A stretch of DNA of 64,000 nucleotides from Bacteroidaceae bacterium. GTDB lineage: Bacteria; Bacteroidota; Bacteroidia; Bacteroidales; Bacteroidaceae. Position 1 is the stretch's first letter, and each line of letters begins with the position of its first letter. The DNA lies in the NCBI GenBank assembly GCA_017555585.1, contig JAFZGA010000005.1, forward strand, positions 1-64,000. The letters are read 5' to 3'. The notes beneath the pieces were generated by a model. That model was not told the DNA's origin. It did no database searches and saw nothing but the letters and a program-made list of their open reading frames with translations. Made by a program: the position numbers and the translations under genes. This document shows positions 54,266-63,072 of this stretch, piece by piece.

Positions 54266-54322
54266 AAAGCCTCATCAATGTGTTTATACCTTGTTAAAGG
54301 TTAACATATATGATGAGGCTTT
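54266..54322 (+). terminator. Terminator-like hairpin containing the RND gene start codon
   Basis: AAAGCCTCATCA (54266-54277) pairs perfectly with TGATGAGGCTTT (54311-54322). The 33-base loop contains a second small hairpin (ACCTT-gtt-AAAGGT), and a T-rich run follows. The start codon of the next gene (ATG at 54310, or 54313) lies in the 3' arm. It can end the upstream transcript, and also mask the start codon if transcription continues. Confidence 0.65.
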
Positions 54323-55701
54323 CTTTTTTATTTCTATTTCTTCTTGCCTGCAGTATGGGAGCTATGTCCCAGAATGGCGAGGGGTATCTTGAAAAACCGT
54401 TGCCACCGGGGTGGAATGACGGTGAGTTCTTTGATCAGACGTTGCCGCCCGATGATACCTGGTGGCTTAATTTTGAGGATCCGCTCCTCGATTCGCTCAT
54501 TATCACTGCGTGCAAGAACAACTATTCGGCATTGGGTGCAATGGAAAATATCAGGAAGGCACGCGCAGCATGGCGCAAGGCGCAAGGCGGGCTTATGCCT
54601 TCGTTTGACCTGAACCTTGGTTGGCAGCGTGCAAAGACAAGCGGTAACAGTCCGCAGACGCTTTATCGCGAAGCGTGGGAAGGGCAATATTCTGCGGCTG
54701 TCTCTATGAAATGGCAGGCCGATGTGTTCGGAACAATATACATGCGCTCCAAAGCACAGAAAATGCTCTTTATGGCAACCGAAGAGGAATTCAATGCAGT
54801 CATGGTCTCACTTGTGGCAAATGTCGCCACAACCTATTTCTCTTTGCGTCAGGCACTTGCCGAAATGCAGGTCATCCGATGGAATGTCGAATCGCAGCGC
54901 GAGATCATGGATATTGTAGTGTCGCGTTACAACAGCGGCCTGGCTTCGAAATTGGATGTGGCGCAGTCACGCAGTGTCTATTATAGTACCAAAGCCAAAA
55001 TACCGGCAATGCAGGCTACAGTGGACGGTTATCGCAATGCCATGGCTGTGTTGCTTGGTATATATCCGCAGGAACTGCAGGGGTGGCTCGAAGAGGGATA
55101 TGCCTTACCTGAATATATGGCACCCATAGAGGTGGGTGTGCCGGCATATCTGTTGTTGAGACGTCCCGATATCCGTGCTGCCGAACGACAGGTGGAGGCA
55201 AATGCCGCTTTGCTCGGTGCTTCGCGTCGCGACTGGTTTCCGTCGCTCTTTGTCACGGGTTCTGTAGGATTTACTTCTGACAAACTTAAGACTTTACCCC
55301 GTTCAAAAAGTCTGACGTGGGAGATAGCTCCATCTCTCTCATGGAATATATTCAGCGGTATGGAACGTGTCAATGCTACCCGTGAGGCACGTGCGGCACT
55401 CGATCAGAGTATAGCTTCGTTCAACAGTACCATGCTCAATGCCATGCAGGAGGTAGAGAGTGCCATGTCTCAGTACCGTAATTCGATAGCGCAGATAGTG
55501 ACACTGCGCGAGGCAATGAATCAGGACGAGGAGACGCTTGCCCTTTCGCTTGAATTGTATAAGCAGGGATTGACGGAGTATCAGAATGTCCTGGATGCAC
55601 AACGCTCGCTCTTTACCTGTCAGGACTATCTTGTACAGGCACGCGGACTTTCACTTATATATCTTGTTCAACTATACGAAGCCCTTGGTGGTGGTTGGTA
55701 A
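54310..55701 (+). CDS. RND efflux outer-membrane channel (TolC/OprM type)
   Basis: A 463-residue outer-membrane factor of the NodT group, the exit duct of a tripartite pump. The N-terminal MMRLSFLFLFLLACSMGA has a hydrophobic core with a possible lipobox (LLAC), fitting the lipoprotein form of this family. Two internal repeats of long amphipathic helices with RRPDIRAAERQVEANAALLG (about 290-310) are the family signature. It is first in the operon, ahead of the adaptor and the inner-membrane pump. Its start lies inside a hairpin, so expression may be attenuated. Confidence 0.92.
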   Translation: MMRLSFLFLFLLACSMGAMSQNGEGYLEKPLPPGWNDGEFFDQTLPPDDTWWLNFEDPLLDSLIITACKNNYSALGAMENIRKARAAWRKAQGGLMPSFDLNLGWQRAKTSGNSPQTLYREAWEGQYSAAVSMKWQADVFGTIYMRSKAQKMLFMATEEEFNAVMVSLVANVATTYFSLRQALAEMQVIRWNVESQREIMDIVVSRYNSGLASKLDVAQSRSVYYSTKAKIPAMQATVDGYRNAMAVLLGIYPQELQGWLEEGYALPEYMAPIEVGVPAYLLLRRPDIRAAERQVEANAALLGASRRDWFPSLFVTGSVGFTSDKLKTLPRSKSLTWEIAPSLSWNIFSGMERVNATREARAALDQSIASFNSTMLNAMQEVESAMSQYRNSIAQIVTLREAMNQDEETLALSLELYKQGLTEYQNVLDAQRSLFTCQDYLVQARGLSLIYLVQLYEALGGGW

Positions 55702-55712
55702 ATCCTTTCATA

Positions 55713-56813
55713 ATGAAAAAAATGATATTTATGGTGGTAGTGCTTGTCATGACAGCATGCCACAAGAAGAGCGAGACGGAGATGTCGGGTGGTACATTGC
55801 CCGTAGAGGTTGCATTGCCTGCGGTGCAGGATATAACGCTTACACGCGAATACCCGGGTTATCTTGCCGCTGATGCGACAATTCCTGTTGTGGGGCGCGT
55901 GAACGGTACGGTAATCAAACGTAATTTCGTCGAGGGAGGTAGGGTTAAAGAGGGTGATCTGCTCTTTGTCATAGAACCTACTCTTTACGAAAATGCTGTG
56001 GCTCAAGCCAACGCGGCCTTGCAGACGGCATTGGCGGAGTATGATTATGCCGTTAGCAGTTATGAACGTATGAAGGTGGCAATAAACAGTGAAGCAGTGA
56101 GTCAGATAGAACTGTTGCAGGCAAAAAGCAAGGTCGAAAGCGGAAAAGCTGCAATAGACAATGCACGTGCGGCCTTGAATACTGCAAGAACAAAATTGGG
56201 ATATTGTTATGTAAAAGCACCTGCAACAGGTGTAGTAGGTTTACGCAAATACTCTGTTGGAGAATATGTGTCGGGTGAGATGTCGCCGGTGGAGCTCTGC
56301 AAACTGTATAAAGATGATATAATGTATGCCTATTTCAATATCAGTGATGTGCAATGGCAGAAGAATCTGCAGCGTGGAGCATCCGGTATCGACCAGAGCG
56401 ACATAACATTTACCCTTGGCGGCAAATATGTCACATGGGATGCAAAGATAGATTACCTTGCTCCTGATGTCAACCTCACTACCGGTACATTGCAGGTGCG
56501 TGCTGAATTGTCCAACGGTGACGGAATGCTCAAACCTGGAAGCTATATAAATGTGGTTCTTCCATATGATGAGATAAAAAATGCTCTCCTTGTACGTGAT
56601 GCCTCTATAGGAACCGATCAGTTGGGAAAATACCTTTATGTGGTGAATGATTCTAATAGAGTAGAATACCGGAGGATAACAGTCGGTGATTTGGTCAATG
56701 ACACGTTGTGTCTTGTAACGGCAGGTCTTGAACCAACAGAGAGATATGTTACAAAGGCGTTGCTAAAGGTGCGTAATGGAATGCCTGTAGTGCCTGTAAT
56801 GGAGAACAAATAA
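55713..56813 (+). CDS. RND efflux periplasmic adaptor lipoprotein
   Basis: A 366-residue membrane-fusion protein of the AcrA/HlyD class that links the pump to the outer channel. The start MKKMIFMVVVLVMTACHKKS has a lipoprotein signal with lipobox MTAC. Then come a lipoyl-like region (GRVNGTVIKRNFVEGGRVKEGD), a coiled-coil hairpin (about 85-140, AQANAALQTALAEYDYAV), and the beta-barrel and membrane-proximal domains (YLAPDVNLTTGTLQVRAEL). It begins 11 bases after the outer-membrane gene. Confidence 0.93.
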   Translation: MKKMIFMVVVLVMTACHKKSETEMSGGTLPVEVALPAVQDITLTREYPGYLAADATIPVVGRVNGTVIKRNFVEGGRVKEGDLLFVIEPTLYENAVAQANAALQTALAEYDYAVSSYERMKVAINSEAVSQIELLQAKSKVESGKAAIDNARAALNTARTKLGYCYVKAPATGVVGLRKYSVGEYVSGEMSPVELCKLYKDDIMYAYFNISDVQWQKNLQRGASGIDQSDITFTLGGKYVTWDAKIDYLAPDVNLTTGTLQVRAELSNGDGMLKPGSYINVVLPYDEIKNALLVRDASIGTDQLGKYLYVVNDSNRVEYRRITVGDLVNDTLCLVTAGLEPTERYVTKALLKVRNGMPVVPVMENK

Positions 56814-56825
56814 AATGAGACAACC

Positions 56826-59800
56826 ATGAACTTTTCCAAATTTTTCATAGAACGTCCTATCTTTGCCACAGTACTCTCATTGTTGTTTCTTGTGGCCGGC
56901 GGTGTGTCACTGTTCGTGTTGCCTATTGACCAATATCCTTCAATAACACCACCGACGGTACAGGTGACGGCTGTATATCCGGGTGCCAATGCCGAAACAA
57001 TTGCTCAGACGGTTGGTATTCCCATAGAGCAACAGGTGAACGGTGTAGACGGTATGATATATATGAGCTCGACATCATCATCGTCGGGCACATACAGGCT
57101 GACTGTTACGTTTGAGGTGGGTACTGATATTGATATGGCGACGGTACTTGTACAGAACAGGGTCAACATAGCACTTAATTCGTTGCCGAGCGAGGTGACG
57201 CAGCAGGGTGTTGTAGTGCAGAAACAGTCGACGAATATTGTCCTGTTCATAACACTTACGGGAAACGAGGATTATAATCAGCTGTATCTCTCGAATTATG
57301 CCCAATTGCAGCTTATCGACCAGCTCACACGTGTACCGGGTGTAGGCGGTGCGGAGATTATGGGTGCAGGAAAATACTCGATGCGTGTGTGGCTCGATCC
57401 CGAAGCAATGCGCATCAGGGGAATATCGGCATCGGAAGTCTATCAGGCCATCAGCCGTCAGAATCTCGCGATATCGGCCGGTTATGTGGGCCAGACGCTT
57501 GACGATAAAGCCGACAATGCCTTCCAATATACTCTGAATGTACAGGGAAGGCTTAGCGATGCTGCACAGTTCGGAGATATCGTAATTCGTAACAATGGTG
57601 TTGAAATGTTGTATCTGCGTGATATTGCCGAAATTGAAATTGGCAGTGAAACCTATTCGTCTTCATCGCGTCTGCAGGGCAAGCCAACAGCTGCTTTGGC
57701 AATTTATCAGTCTCCCGGTTCCAGTTCGCTTGCTGTATCCAAAGCTGTCAAGGCAAGGATGGAGGAACTTGCTGTTGCTTTTCCTCCCGGTGTGCAGTAT
57801 CAGATTGCACTCGATACTACCGAAGTGGTACGCAGTTCTATCGAAGAGGTTCTCTTTACTCTGCTTGAAACAACGGCACTGGTGATATTCGTCATATTCC
57901 TATTCCTGCAGAATTGGCGTGCAACACTTATACCATGCCTTACAATTCCTGTATCGCTCATAGGAACTCTGGCTGTAATGCTTCTGCTGGGCTTCTCCAT
58001 AAACACCCTGACTCTGTTCGGACTTGTTCTGGCCATTGCCATTGTGGTTGATGATGCCATTGTGGTTGTGGAGAATGCAACGCGTATTCTTGACGAGGGT
58101 AACCTCTCACCACGTGAAGCTACAGAAAAGGCTATGGAAGAGATAACAGGTCCTATTATTGGTGTTGTGCTTGTAATGATGGCAGTTTTTATTCCTACGA
58201 CAATGATTGGCGGAATTTCGGGACAACTCTATAAGCAATTTGCATTGACAATAGCCACGGCAACACTGTTGAGCGGTTTTAACTCGCTTACTCTTACTCC
58301 AGCCTTGAGTGCCATATTGTTGCGTCCTACAGCAAAGGGTGGCCGCAAAGGGTTTGTCTGGTTCAACAAGGGATATGATTTTGTCCAAAAGATATATGAT
58401 AAAAGCGTAGGTTTTCTGTTGCGTAAATCGTGGATTGCTGCAGTGTCGTTTGTTGCGATGGTAGTACTTGCTGTATATATGTTTACTCATTGGCCGACAA
58501 CCTTTATTCCGGATGAGGACGACGGATATTTCATTGTAAGCGTACAGTTGCCGCCGGCAAGTTCGCTCAGCCGTACAGAGGCCGTAGCTGCAATGGTCGA
58601 GGATATAGTATCGTCCTACCCTGAGGTAAAGACAAATATCAGCATCAGCGGTTTCAGTATAATGAACAACGGCCGTCAGAGCAATGCGGCAAGTGTCTTT
58701 GTCGTTCTGAAGGATTGGAGCGAGCGAAAGAATAAGAACGAGTCGGCAGCAGCTGTAGTTGAACGTTTTAACCGTGAGGCTTATGTAGGGATAGAGGAGG
58801 CGCAATGCTTTGCCTTTGTGCCACCGGCTATTCCCGGCATAGGTAATGTTGGAGGTCTGCAGCTGCAGCTTGAAGACCGAAAGGCATTGGGCCTGACCGA
58901 AATGCAGAAAGCTGTAGATGCCCTTGTAGACAACTACGGTCGCGAAGGTGCAATTTCCGGTATGAACAGCTCTTTTGAAGCAGATGTTCCTCAATATTTT
59001 CTGAATATTGACCGCGAGAAAGCTATCTCCATGGGACTTGATATGGGTTCTGTACTTTCGACTCTCAGTTACTATATGGGAGCAATATATGTCAATGACT
59101 TTGTTCTGCTCGGACGTATATGGCAAGTGAAGATGGCTGCCGGTGAACGTAGTCAGAAGATGATAGACAACGTGATGGAACTGAGTCTTGCCAACAACCG
59201 TGGTGAGATGGTCCCTTTCAGTACATTTGTCACTGCAGAGGAGATTCTTGGAAGTGACCAGCTTATACGTTACAATATGTATAACAGTGCTACGCTTACT
59301 GCCAACGTTGCTCCAGGCTACAGTTCCGGTGAGGTTATAGAAGAGGTTGCTGCACTGTTCAAGGCGCAGCTTGGTGATGAATTCGGTTATGAATGGACTG
59401 GTGTCGCTTTCCAGGAGGAAGCTGCAGGCAGCAATACCGCAATAATATTTGCCCTTGCCATACTTGTGGCATTCCTAGTGCTTGCAGCGCAGTACGAGAG
59501 CTGGACAAGTCCTGTAGCAGCCATCATGGGTGTACCTATTGCCCTGCTTGGAGCGATACTGGGTTGCTGGATTGCTGATATACCTATAAGTATATATACC
59601 GAGGTGGGTATAATACTGCTCATAGCCCTCAGTGCCAAGAATGGAATTCTTATTGTGGAGTTTGCGCGTGACTATCGTTCCGCCGGCAAGGATATCCGAT
59701 TCAGTGCCTCCGAGGCCGGTCATGTCCGTTTGCGACCGATTCTGATGACCTCATTTGCCTTTGTACTCGGTGTCATGCCGTTGCTGTTTGCAGGTGGAGC

Positions 59801-59945
59801 CGGTTCAGGTGCCCGTCTCTCGCTCGGAGCGGCAGTAGTGTTCGGTATGTTGGTGAATACTGTCATTGCCACGCTCTACATCCCCAATTGGTATGAATGG
59901 ATGCAGAGGTTAGAGGAATTTAAACATAAGAAGGAAGCTCATTGA
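56826..59945 (+). CDS. RND efflux pump (AcrB/HAE1 type)
   Basis: A 1,039-residue inner-membrane proton-driven exporter. It opens with the family's [25 protein letters not shown] helix (residues 6-22 seen as [13 protein letters not shown]). Proton-relay aspartates lie in [20 protein letters not shown] (about 405-410), with [20 protein letters not shown] and the second set of helices from about 865. Twelve membrane helices and two large periplasmic loops are present. Substrates cannot be read from the sequence. No regulator gene (TetR or AraC type) is adjacent, unlike many drug pumps. Confidence 0.95.
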   Translation: MNFSKFFIERPIFATVLSLLFLVAGGVSLFVLPIDQYPSITPPTVQVTAVYPGANAETIAQTVGIPIEQQVNGVDGMIYMSSTSSSSGTYRLTVTFEVGTDIDMATVLVQNRVNIALNSLPSEVTQQGVVVQKQSTNIVLFITLTGNEDYNQLYLSNYAQLQLIDQLTRVPGVGGAEIMGAGKYSMRVWLDPEAMRIRGISASEVYQAISRQNLAISAGYVGQTLDDKADNAFQYTLNVQGRLSDAAQFGDIVIRNNGVEMLYLRDIAEIEIGSETYSSSSRLQGKPTAALAIYQSPGSSSLAVSKAVKARMEELAVAFPPGVQYQIALDTTEVVRSSIEEVLFTLLETTALVIFVIFLFLQNWRATLIPCLTIPVSLIGTLAVMLLLGFSINTLTLFGLVLAIAIVVDDAIVVVENATRILDEGNLSPREATEKAMEEITGPIIGVVLVMMAVFIPTTMIGGISGQLYKQFALTIATATLLSGFNSLTLTPALSAILLRPTAKGGRKGFVWFNKGYDFVQKIYDKSVGFLLRKSWIAAVSFVAMVVLAVYMFTHWPTTFIPDEDDGYFIVSVQLPPASSLSRTEAVAAMVEDIVSSYPEVKTNISISGFSIMNNGRQSNAASVFVVLKDWSERKNKNESAAAVVERFNREAYVGIEEAQCFAFVPPAIPGIGNVGGLQLQLEDRKALGLTEMQKAVDALVDNYGREGAISGMNSSFEADVPQYFLNIDREKAISMGLDMGSVLSTLSYYMGAIYVNDFVLLGRIWQVKMAAGERSQKMIDNVMELSLANNRGEMVPFSTFVTAEEILGSDQLIRYNMYNSATLTANVAPGYSSGEVIEEVAALFKAQLGDEFGYEWTGVAFQEEAAGSNTAIIFALAILVAFLVLAAQYESWTSPVAAIMGVPIALLGAILGCWIADIPISIYTEVGIILLIALSAKNGILIVEFARDYRSAGKDIRFSASEAGHVRLRPILMTSFAFVLGVMPLLFAGGAGSGARLSLGAAVVFGMLVNTVIATLYIPNWYEWMQRLEEFKHKKEAH

Positions 59946-59963
59946 GCTTCCTTCTTATGTTTT
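59925..59963 (+). terminator. Terminator overlapping the RND pump stop
   Basis: A perfect 16-bp stem (59925-59940 with 59944-59959, 3-base loop) contains the TGA stop at 59943-59945 and is followed by TTTTG. Confidence 0.85.
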
Positions 59964-60059
59964 GAGTATGGAGAATCCGAATATGTAGTTCCTGAATTGT
60001 GCTTTATTGTCAGCACGGCAAAAAAAGGTACTTGTGATATGCTGTGTTGATTTTTTGAC

Positions 60060-60067
60060 TAAATTTG
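60060..60067 (+). promoter_or_regulatory. -7 element for the DUF4252 gene
   Basis: TAAATTTG fits the consensus and lies about 110 bases before the ATG. No clear -33 is seen. The rest of 59964-60175 is AT-rich with no gene. Confidence 0.4.
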
Positions 60068-60175
60068 TGTATTGGAATTGAGCGAATATGGTTATGGAAA
60101 ACTTTATGCAAATACCCCTCTCATTTCATTCCATTCTAAATGCTCTGATAATAAGGTGATTATATAAAACGATTT

Positions 60176-60655
60176 ATGAAAAGAATAGTGCTGCTTGCCA
60201 TGTTGAGCTTTATGATAATGGCATCCGGTTTTGCGCAAGAGCCATTGACTGTTGAACTCAAATTCAATGAGCTTATACAAAAATACGAAAAGGTCAAAGG
60301 CGTAGAGTGTATGACCTTGGTCAAAGGCCGTGGTTTGGGAATGGTCAAGATGATGTTGAACAAGCAGTTCGGCAAGGATTTTATGAAGGGCGTGACAAGC
60401 ATTGCAATCATCAATTATAGCGAATCCTCACAAGAGACCTGCCTTGCATTGCGTAATGAGTTAGATGCGTTCAAATCCCTGCTGGAAGAGTTCAATGTAG
60501 GCGAAGCGAAGGCGTTTGACAGCAATGACTATGTCAGAGGTTTTGCTTCGGCATCAAGTGATGACAAAACAATCTCAGACTTTATAATTGCAGTGGAAGA
60601 GAAAGATTCGAAGATAATAATGTATATGGCTGGCAAGATTAAGGTTGCACAATAA
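60176..60655 (+). CDS. DUF4252 domain protein
   Basis: A 159-residue exported protein of the Bacteroidota DUF4252 family. Signal peptide MKRIVLLAMLSFMIMASGFAQ is followed by a mature domain with FNELIQKYEKVKGVECMTL and a C-terminal SDFIIAVEEKDSKIIMYMAGKI. Members are often encoded in pairs near ECF sigma or anti-sigma genes and have no known function. Here the second family member is absent; a 49-codon frame follows instead (60681). Confidence 0.85.
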   Translation: MKRIVLLAMLSFMIMASGFAQEPLTVELKFNELIQKYEKVKGVECMTLVKGRGLGMVKMMLNKQFGKDFMKGVTSIAIINYSESSQETCLALRNELDAFKSLLEEFNVGEAKAFDSNDYVRGFASASSDDKTISDFIIAVEEKDSKIIMYMAGKIKVAQ

Positions 60656-60680
60656 TAACTCTAAATATCAAAATATTACA

Positions 60681-60830
60681 ATGATGAACAAAAAACTAAG
60701 AATTCTACTTTGTAATGTATCCTATAACAAAAACACTTGTTCTCCTCTTTTTACAGCGTTGGAACTTAATTACGGTGGTGCCGCATGGGTGGAAAAACCT
60801 CTTTCGTACTTCACATTCTCGGGACTTTAA
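60681..60830 (+). CDS. Short ORF, possible gene remnant
   Basis: A 49-residue frame starting MMNKKLRILLCNVSYNKN, 25 bases after the DUF4252 stop. The start context (ATTACAATG) and basic N-terminus look like a real gene beginning, but no domain follows and the tail looks non-coding. It may be the stump of a deleted second gene in this unit, or chance. Confidence 0.3.
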   Translation: MMNKKLRILLCNVSYNKNTCSPLFTALELNYGGAAWVEKPLSYFTFSGL

Positions 60831-60843
60831 GAATTCATACATA

Positions 60844-60876
60844 AAAAAGGATGCTTCTTGCGGAAGCATCCTTTTT
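60844..60876. terminator. Bidirectional terminator before the GH92 genes
   Basis: Perfect stem AAAAAGGATGCTTC / GAAGCATCCTTTTT with a 5-base loop, between convergent units. Confidence 0.88.
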
Positions 60877-60903
60877 ATGTATGTCACTATTGTTTCTTTT
60901 GAA

Positions 60904-63072
60904 TTACCACCATTTTGCCGGTGTGTCACTCATTTCGAATGTGAGCTTGCCTCCCTTGGCAATGTCGCTATGCTCAATGTATGGCAGATTGTGAGGTTTG
61001 CCGTTGAGCTTTATACTCTTTATATATATATTGGTTTCGCTGTTGTTGATTGTCTCTATAACGAACTTGCCGCCTGCAACAGCCAGTTCTGCGCGGTCAA
61101 CGATTGGCGAGCCGAACCAGTAGCGTGCCCCTGCCGGTTCTACCTGGTAGAATCCGAGTGCCGACATTATATACCAAGCCGACATCTGTCCCATATCCTC
61201 GTTGCCTGAGAGACCGTCAAAATCGTTGCGGTATTGTGTCTTCATTACCTCGCGTACCCACTTGGCTGTTTTGTGCGGTTCACCCATCATTGTATAAAGG
61301 TACAGGATATGATGGCTCGGTTCGTTGCCGTGTGCAAACTGACCTATCATGCCGGAAATATCGGGTGACGGGTCGCCTTCCACTGTTGACGGTGCAAGGA
61401 ACAATGAGTCCAAACGTGCAATGCATGCCTCTTTGCTTCCAAACAGTTCAATGTAGCCGTCGAGGTCCTGCGGTACCAGCCAGGTGTATTGCCATGCGTT
61501 ACCCTCGCAGTAGTCATCGGCACGGTGTGCTGCAAAATATGGATTGAACGGCTCACGGAAATTGCCCTTGTCATCGACACCGCGTATGAAACCGCGCTTG
61601 TTGTCGAAGAATGTACGGTAAGATTGGCTCATCTTTGTAAAATGTCTGTAATCCTCATCTTTGCCAAGAGCTTTTGCTGCATTTGCCGCTGCACCGTCAG
61701 CTATGGCGTACTCCATGTCGTATGCAACAGCCTCTGTAAACAGGTTGCAGGGGATATATCCGTACTGGTGACGGAATTCCTTACCACGCTCGGCAAGAGC
61801 CGCAGTCTGCTTGATGGCACCAAATGCCTTCTCGCGGTCAAAGCCACCGATGTTTTTTACAATGGCATCGGCAACAACCGGAATACCGGGATCTCCAACC
61901 ATACAGTCTGTTTCGTTGCCCCACAAGTGCCATACAGGAAGGTCTCCTTGCTTGTCGCAGATATCAACCATTGTAGCAACAAATTCACCGGCCTTTTCAG
62001 GCTGTATGATTGTCATCAAAGGTTGCTTTGCACGGTATGTGTCCCATAGCGAGAAGCAGGTATAGCGTGGGGCAGGGCTGTTATACACCTTGTCATCTGC
62101 TCCACGGTAGTCGCCGTTTATGTCGCTGAATAGCATAGGGGCAATCATGCTGTGGTACATTGCAGTGTAGAATATCGTCTTAATCTCGTCGTTGCCCTCA
62201 ATCTTTATGCGTGCAAGTTCCTTGTTCCACTCCTTGACAGCGTTGTTGGCTACTTTCTCAAAGTTCCAGTCGGTGATTTCGCTCTCCAGGGCAAGTTTTG
62301 CGCCCTCTATGCTCACAGGCGATATTGCAACTTTCAAAAGTATCTCCTCACCATCGGCGGTGGTGAATGATGCACGTCCGTACATATCCTTGAATCCTTT
62401 CAGTTCAAAACTGTTGAATGGCTTGGCAAACTCTGCTGCAAAATATATGCGTTGGTTCTTTGCCCATCCTTTTGAGTAACGGTAACCGACAATACGGTTG
62501 TTACCCTCGGCCTGCATGAATGTCTCTGTAGGGTCGTCCCAGCAGCCACCGTTCTGAAGGTCAAAGACAAGTGCCGCTTCCTGCGATGCAGGGAATGTAT
62601 ATCGGTGCAGTCCTACACGTGCTGTTGCTGTCATTTCGGCCTTTATGCCGTAGCGTGTGAGAGGAACGGAATAATATCCCGGTCTAACAATCTCTTGTGT
62701 ACGGTCTGCCATAGACCAGAGGCCGCTGTTGGGTATTTCTACCATTCCACGTTCATAGATTACATCTCCGGTGACGGGCATTACGGTGACATCAAAGAGG
62801 TCGCCGATACCGGTTCCACTCAAATGTGTGTGAGAGAAACCTATTACTGTTGCTTCGTCCTGATGGTATCCGGAACACCAGTCCCATGTCTCATTGATGC
62901 TGGTAGGTCCTAACTGTACCATACCGAACGGTACGCTTGCGCCTATAAAAACGTGTCCATGACCGCCGCTGCCAATCAATGGATTGACATATTCGGTGAG
63001 GTTCTCCTGCTGGGTGGATGTACACGCAGCAAATAGCAGAGGCAGTGCCAATGCAATATCCTTTATCTTCAT
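60904..63072 (-). CDS. GH92 alpha-mannosidase lipoprotein
   Basis: A 722-residue glycoside hydrolase family 92 enzyme, an exo-acting calcium-dependent alpha-mannosidase used on host or yeast mannans. A lipoprotein signal (MKIKDIALALPLLFAACTST, lipobox FAAC) suggests an outer-membrane or periplasmic anchor. The N-terminal domain has VNPLIGSGGHGHVFIGASVP and the catalytic-domain segments FSLWDTYRAKQPL and LPVWHLWGNETDCMVG. The base-bearing loop reads LSGNEDMGQMSAW. It overlaps the stop of the upstream GH92 gene (ATGA). The linkage it cleaves cannot be read from the sequence. Confidence 0.93.
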   Translation of the reverse strand: MKIKDIALALPLLFAACTSTQQENLTEYVNPLIGSGGHGHVFIGASVPFGMVQLGPTSINETWDWCSGYHQDEATVIGFSHTHLSGTGIGDLFDVTVMPVTGDVIYERGMVEIPNSGLWSMADRTQEIVRPGYYSVPLTRYGIKAEMTATARVGLHRYTFPASQEAALVFDLQNGGCWDDPTETFMQAEGNNRIVGYRYSKGWAKNQRIYFAAEFAKPFNSFELKGFKDMYGRASFTTADGEEILLKVAISPVSIEGAKLALESEITDWNFEKVANNAVKEWNKELARIKIEGNDEIKTIFYTAMYHSMIAPMLFSDINGDYRGADDKVYNSPAPRYTCFSLWDTYRAKQPLMTIIQPEKAGEFVATMVDICDKQGDLPVWHLWGNETDCMVGDPGIPVVADAIVKNIGGFDREKAFGAIKQTAALAERGKEFRHQYGYIPCNLFTEAVAYDMEYAIADGAAANAAKALGKDEDYRHFTKMSQSYRTFFDNKRGFIRGVDDKGNFREPFNPYFAAHRADDYCEGNAWQYTWLVPQDLDGYIELFGSKEACIARLDSLFLAPSTVEGDPSPDISGMIGQFAHGNEPSHHILYLYTMMGEPHKTAKWVREVMKTQYRNDFDGLSGNEDMGQMSAWYIMSALGFYQVEPAGARYWFGSPIVDRAELAVAGGKFVIETINNSETNIYIKSIKLNGKPHNLPYIEHSDIAKGGKLTFEMSDTPAKWW

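Noticed and set aside
58107..59126. 339-codon minus-strand frame inside the RND pump gene
   Set aside because: Wholly antisense to a clear AcrB-type gene, with low-complexity Arg/His/Tyr-rich translation.
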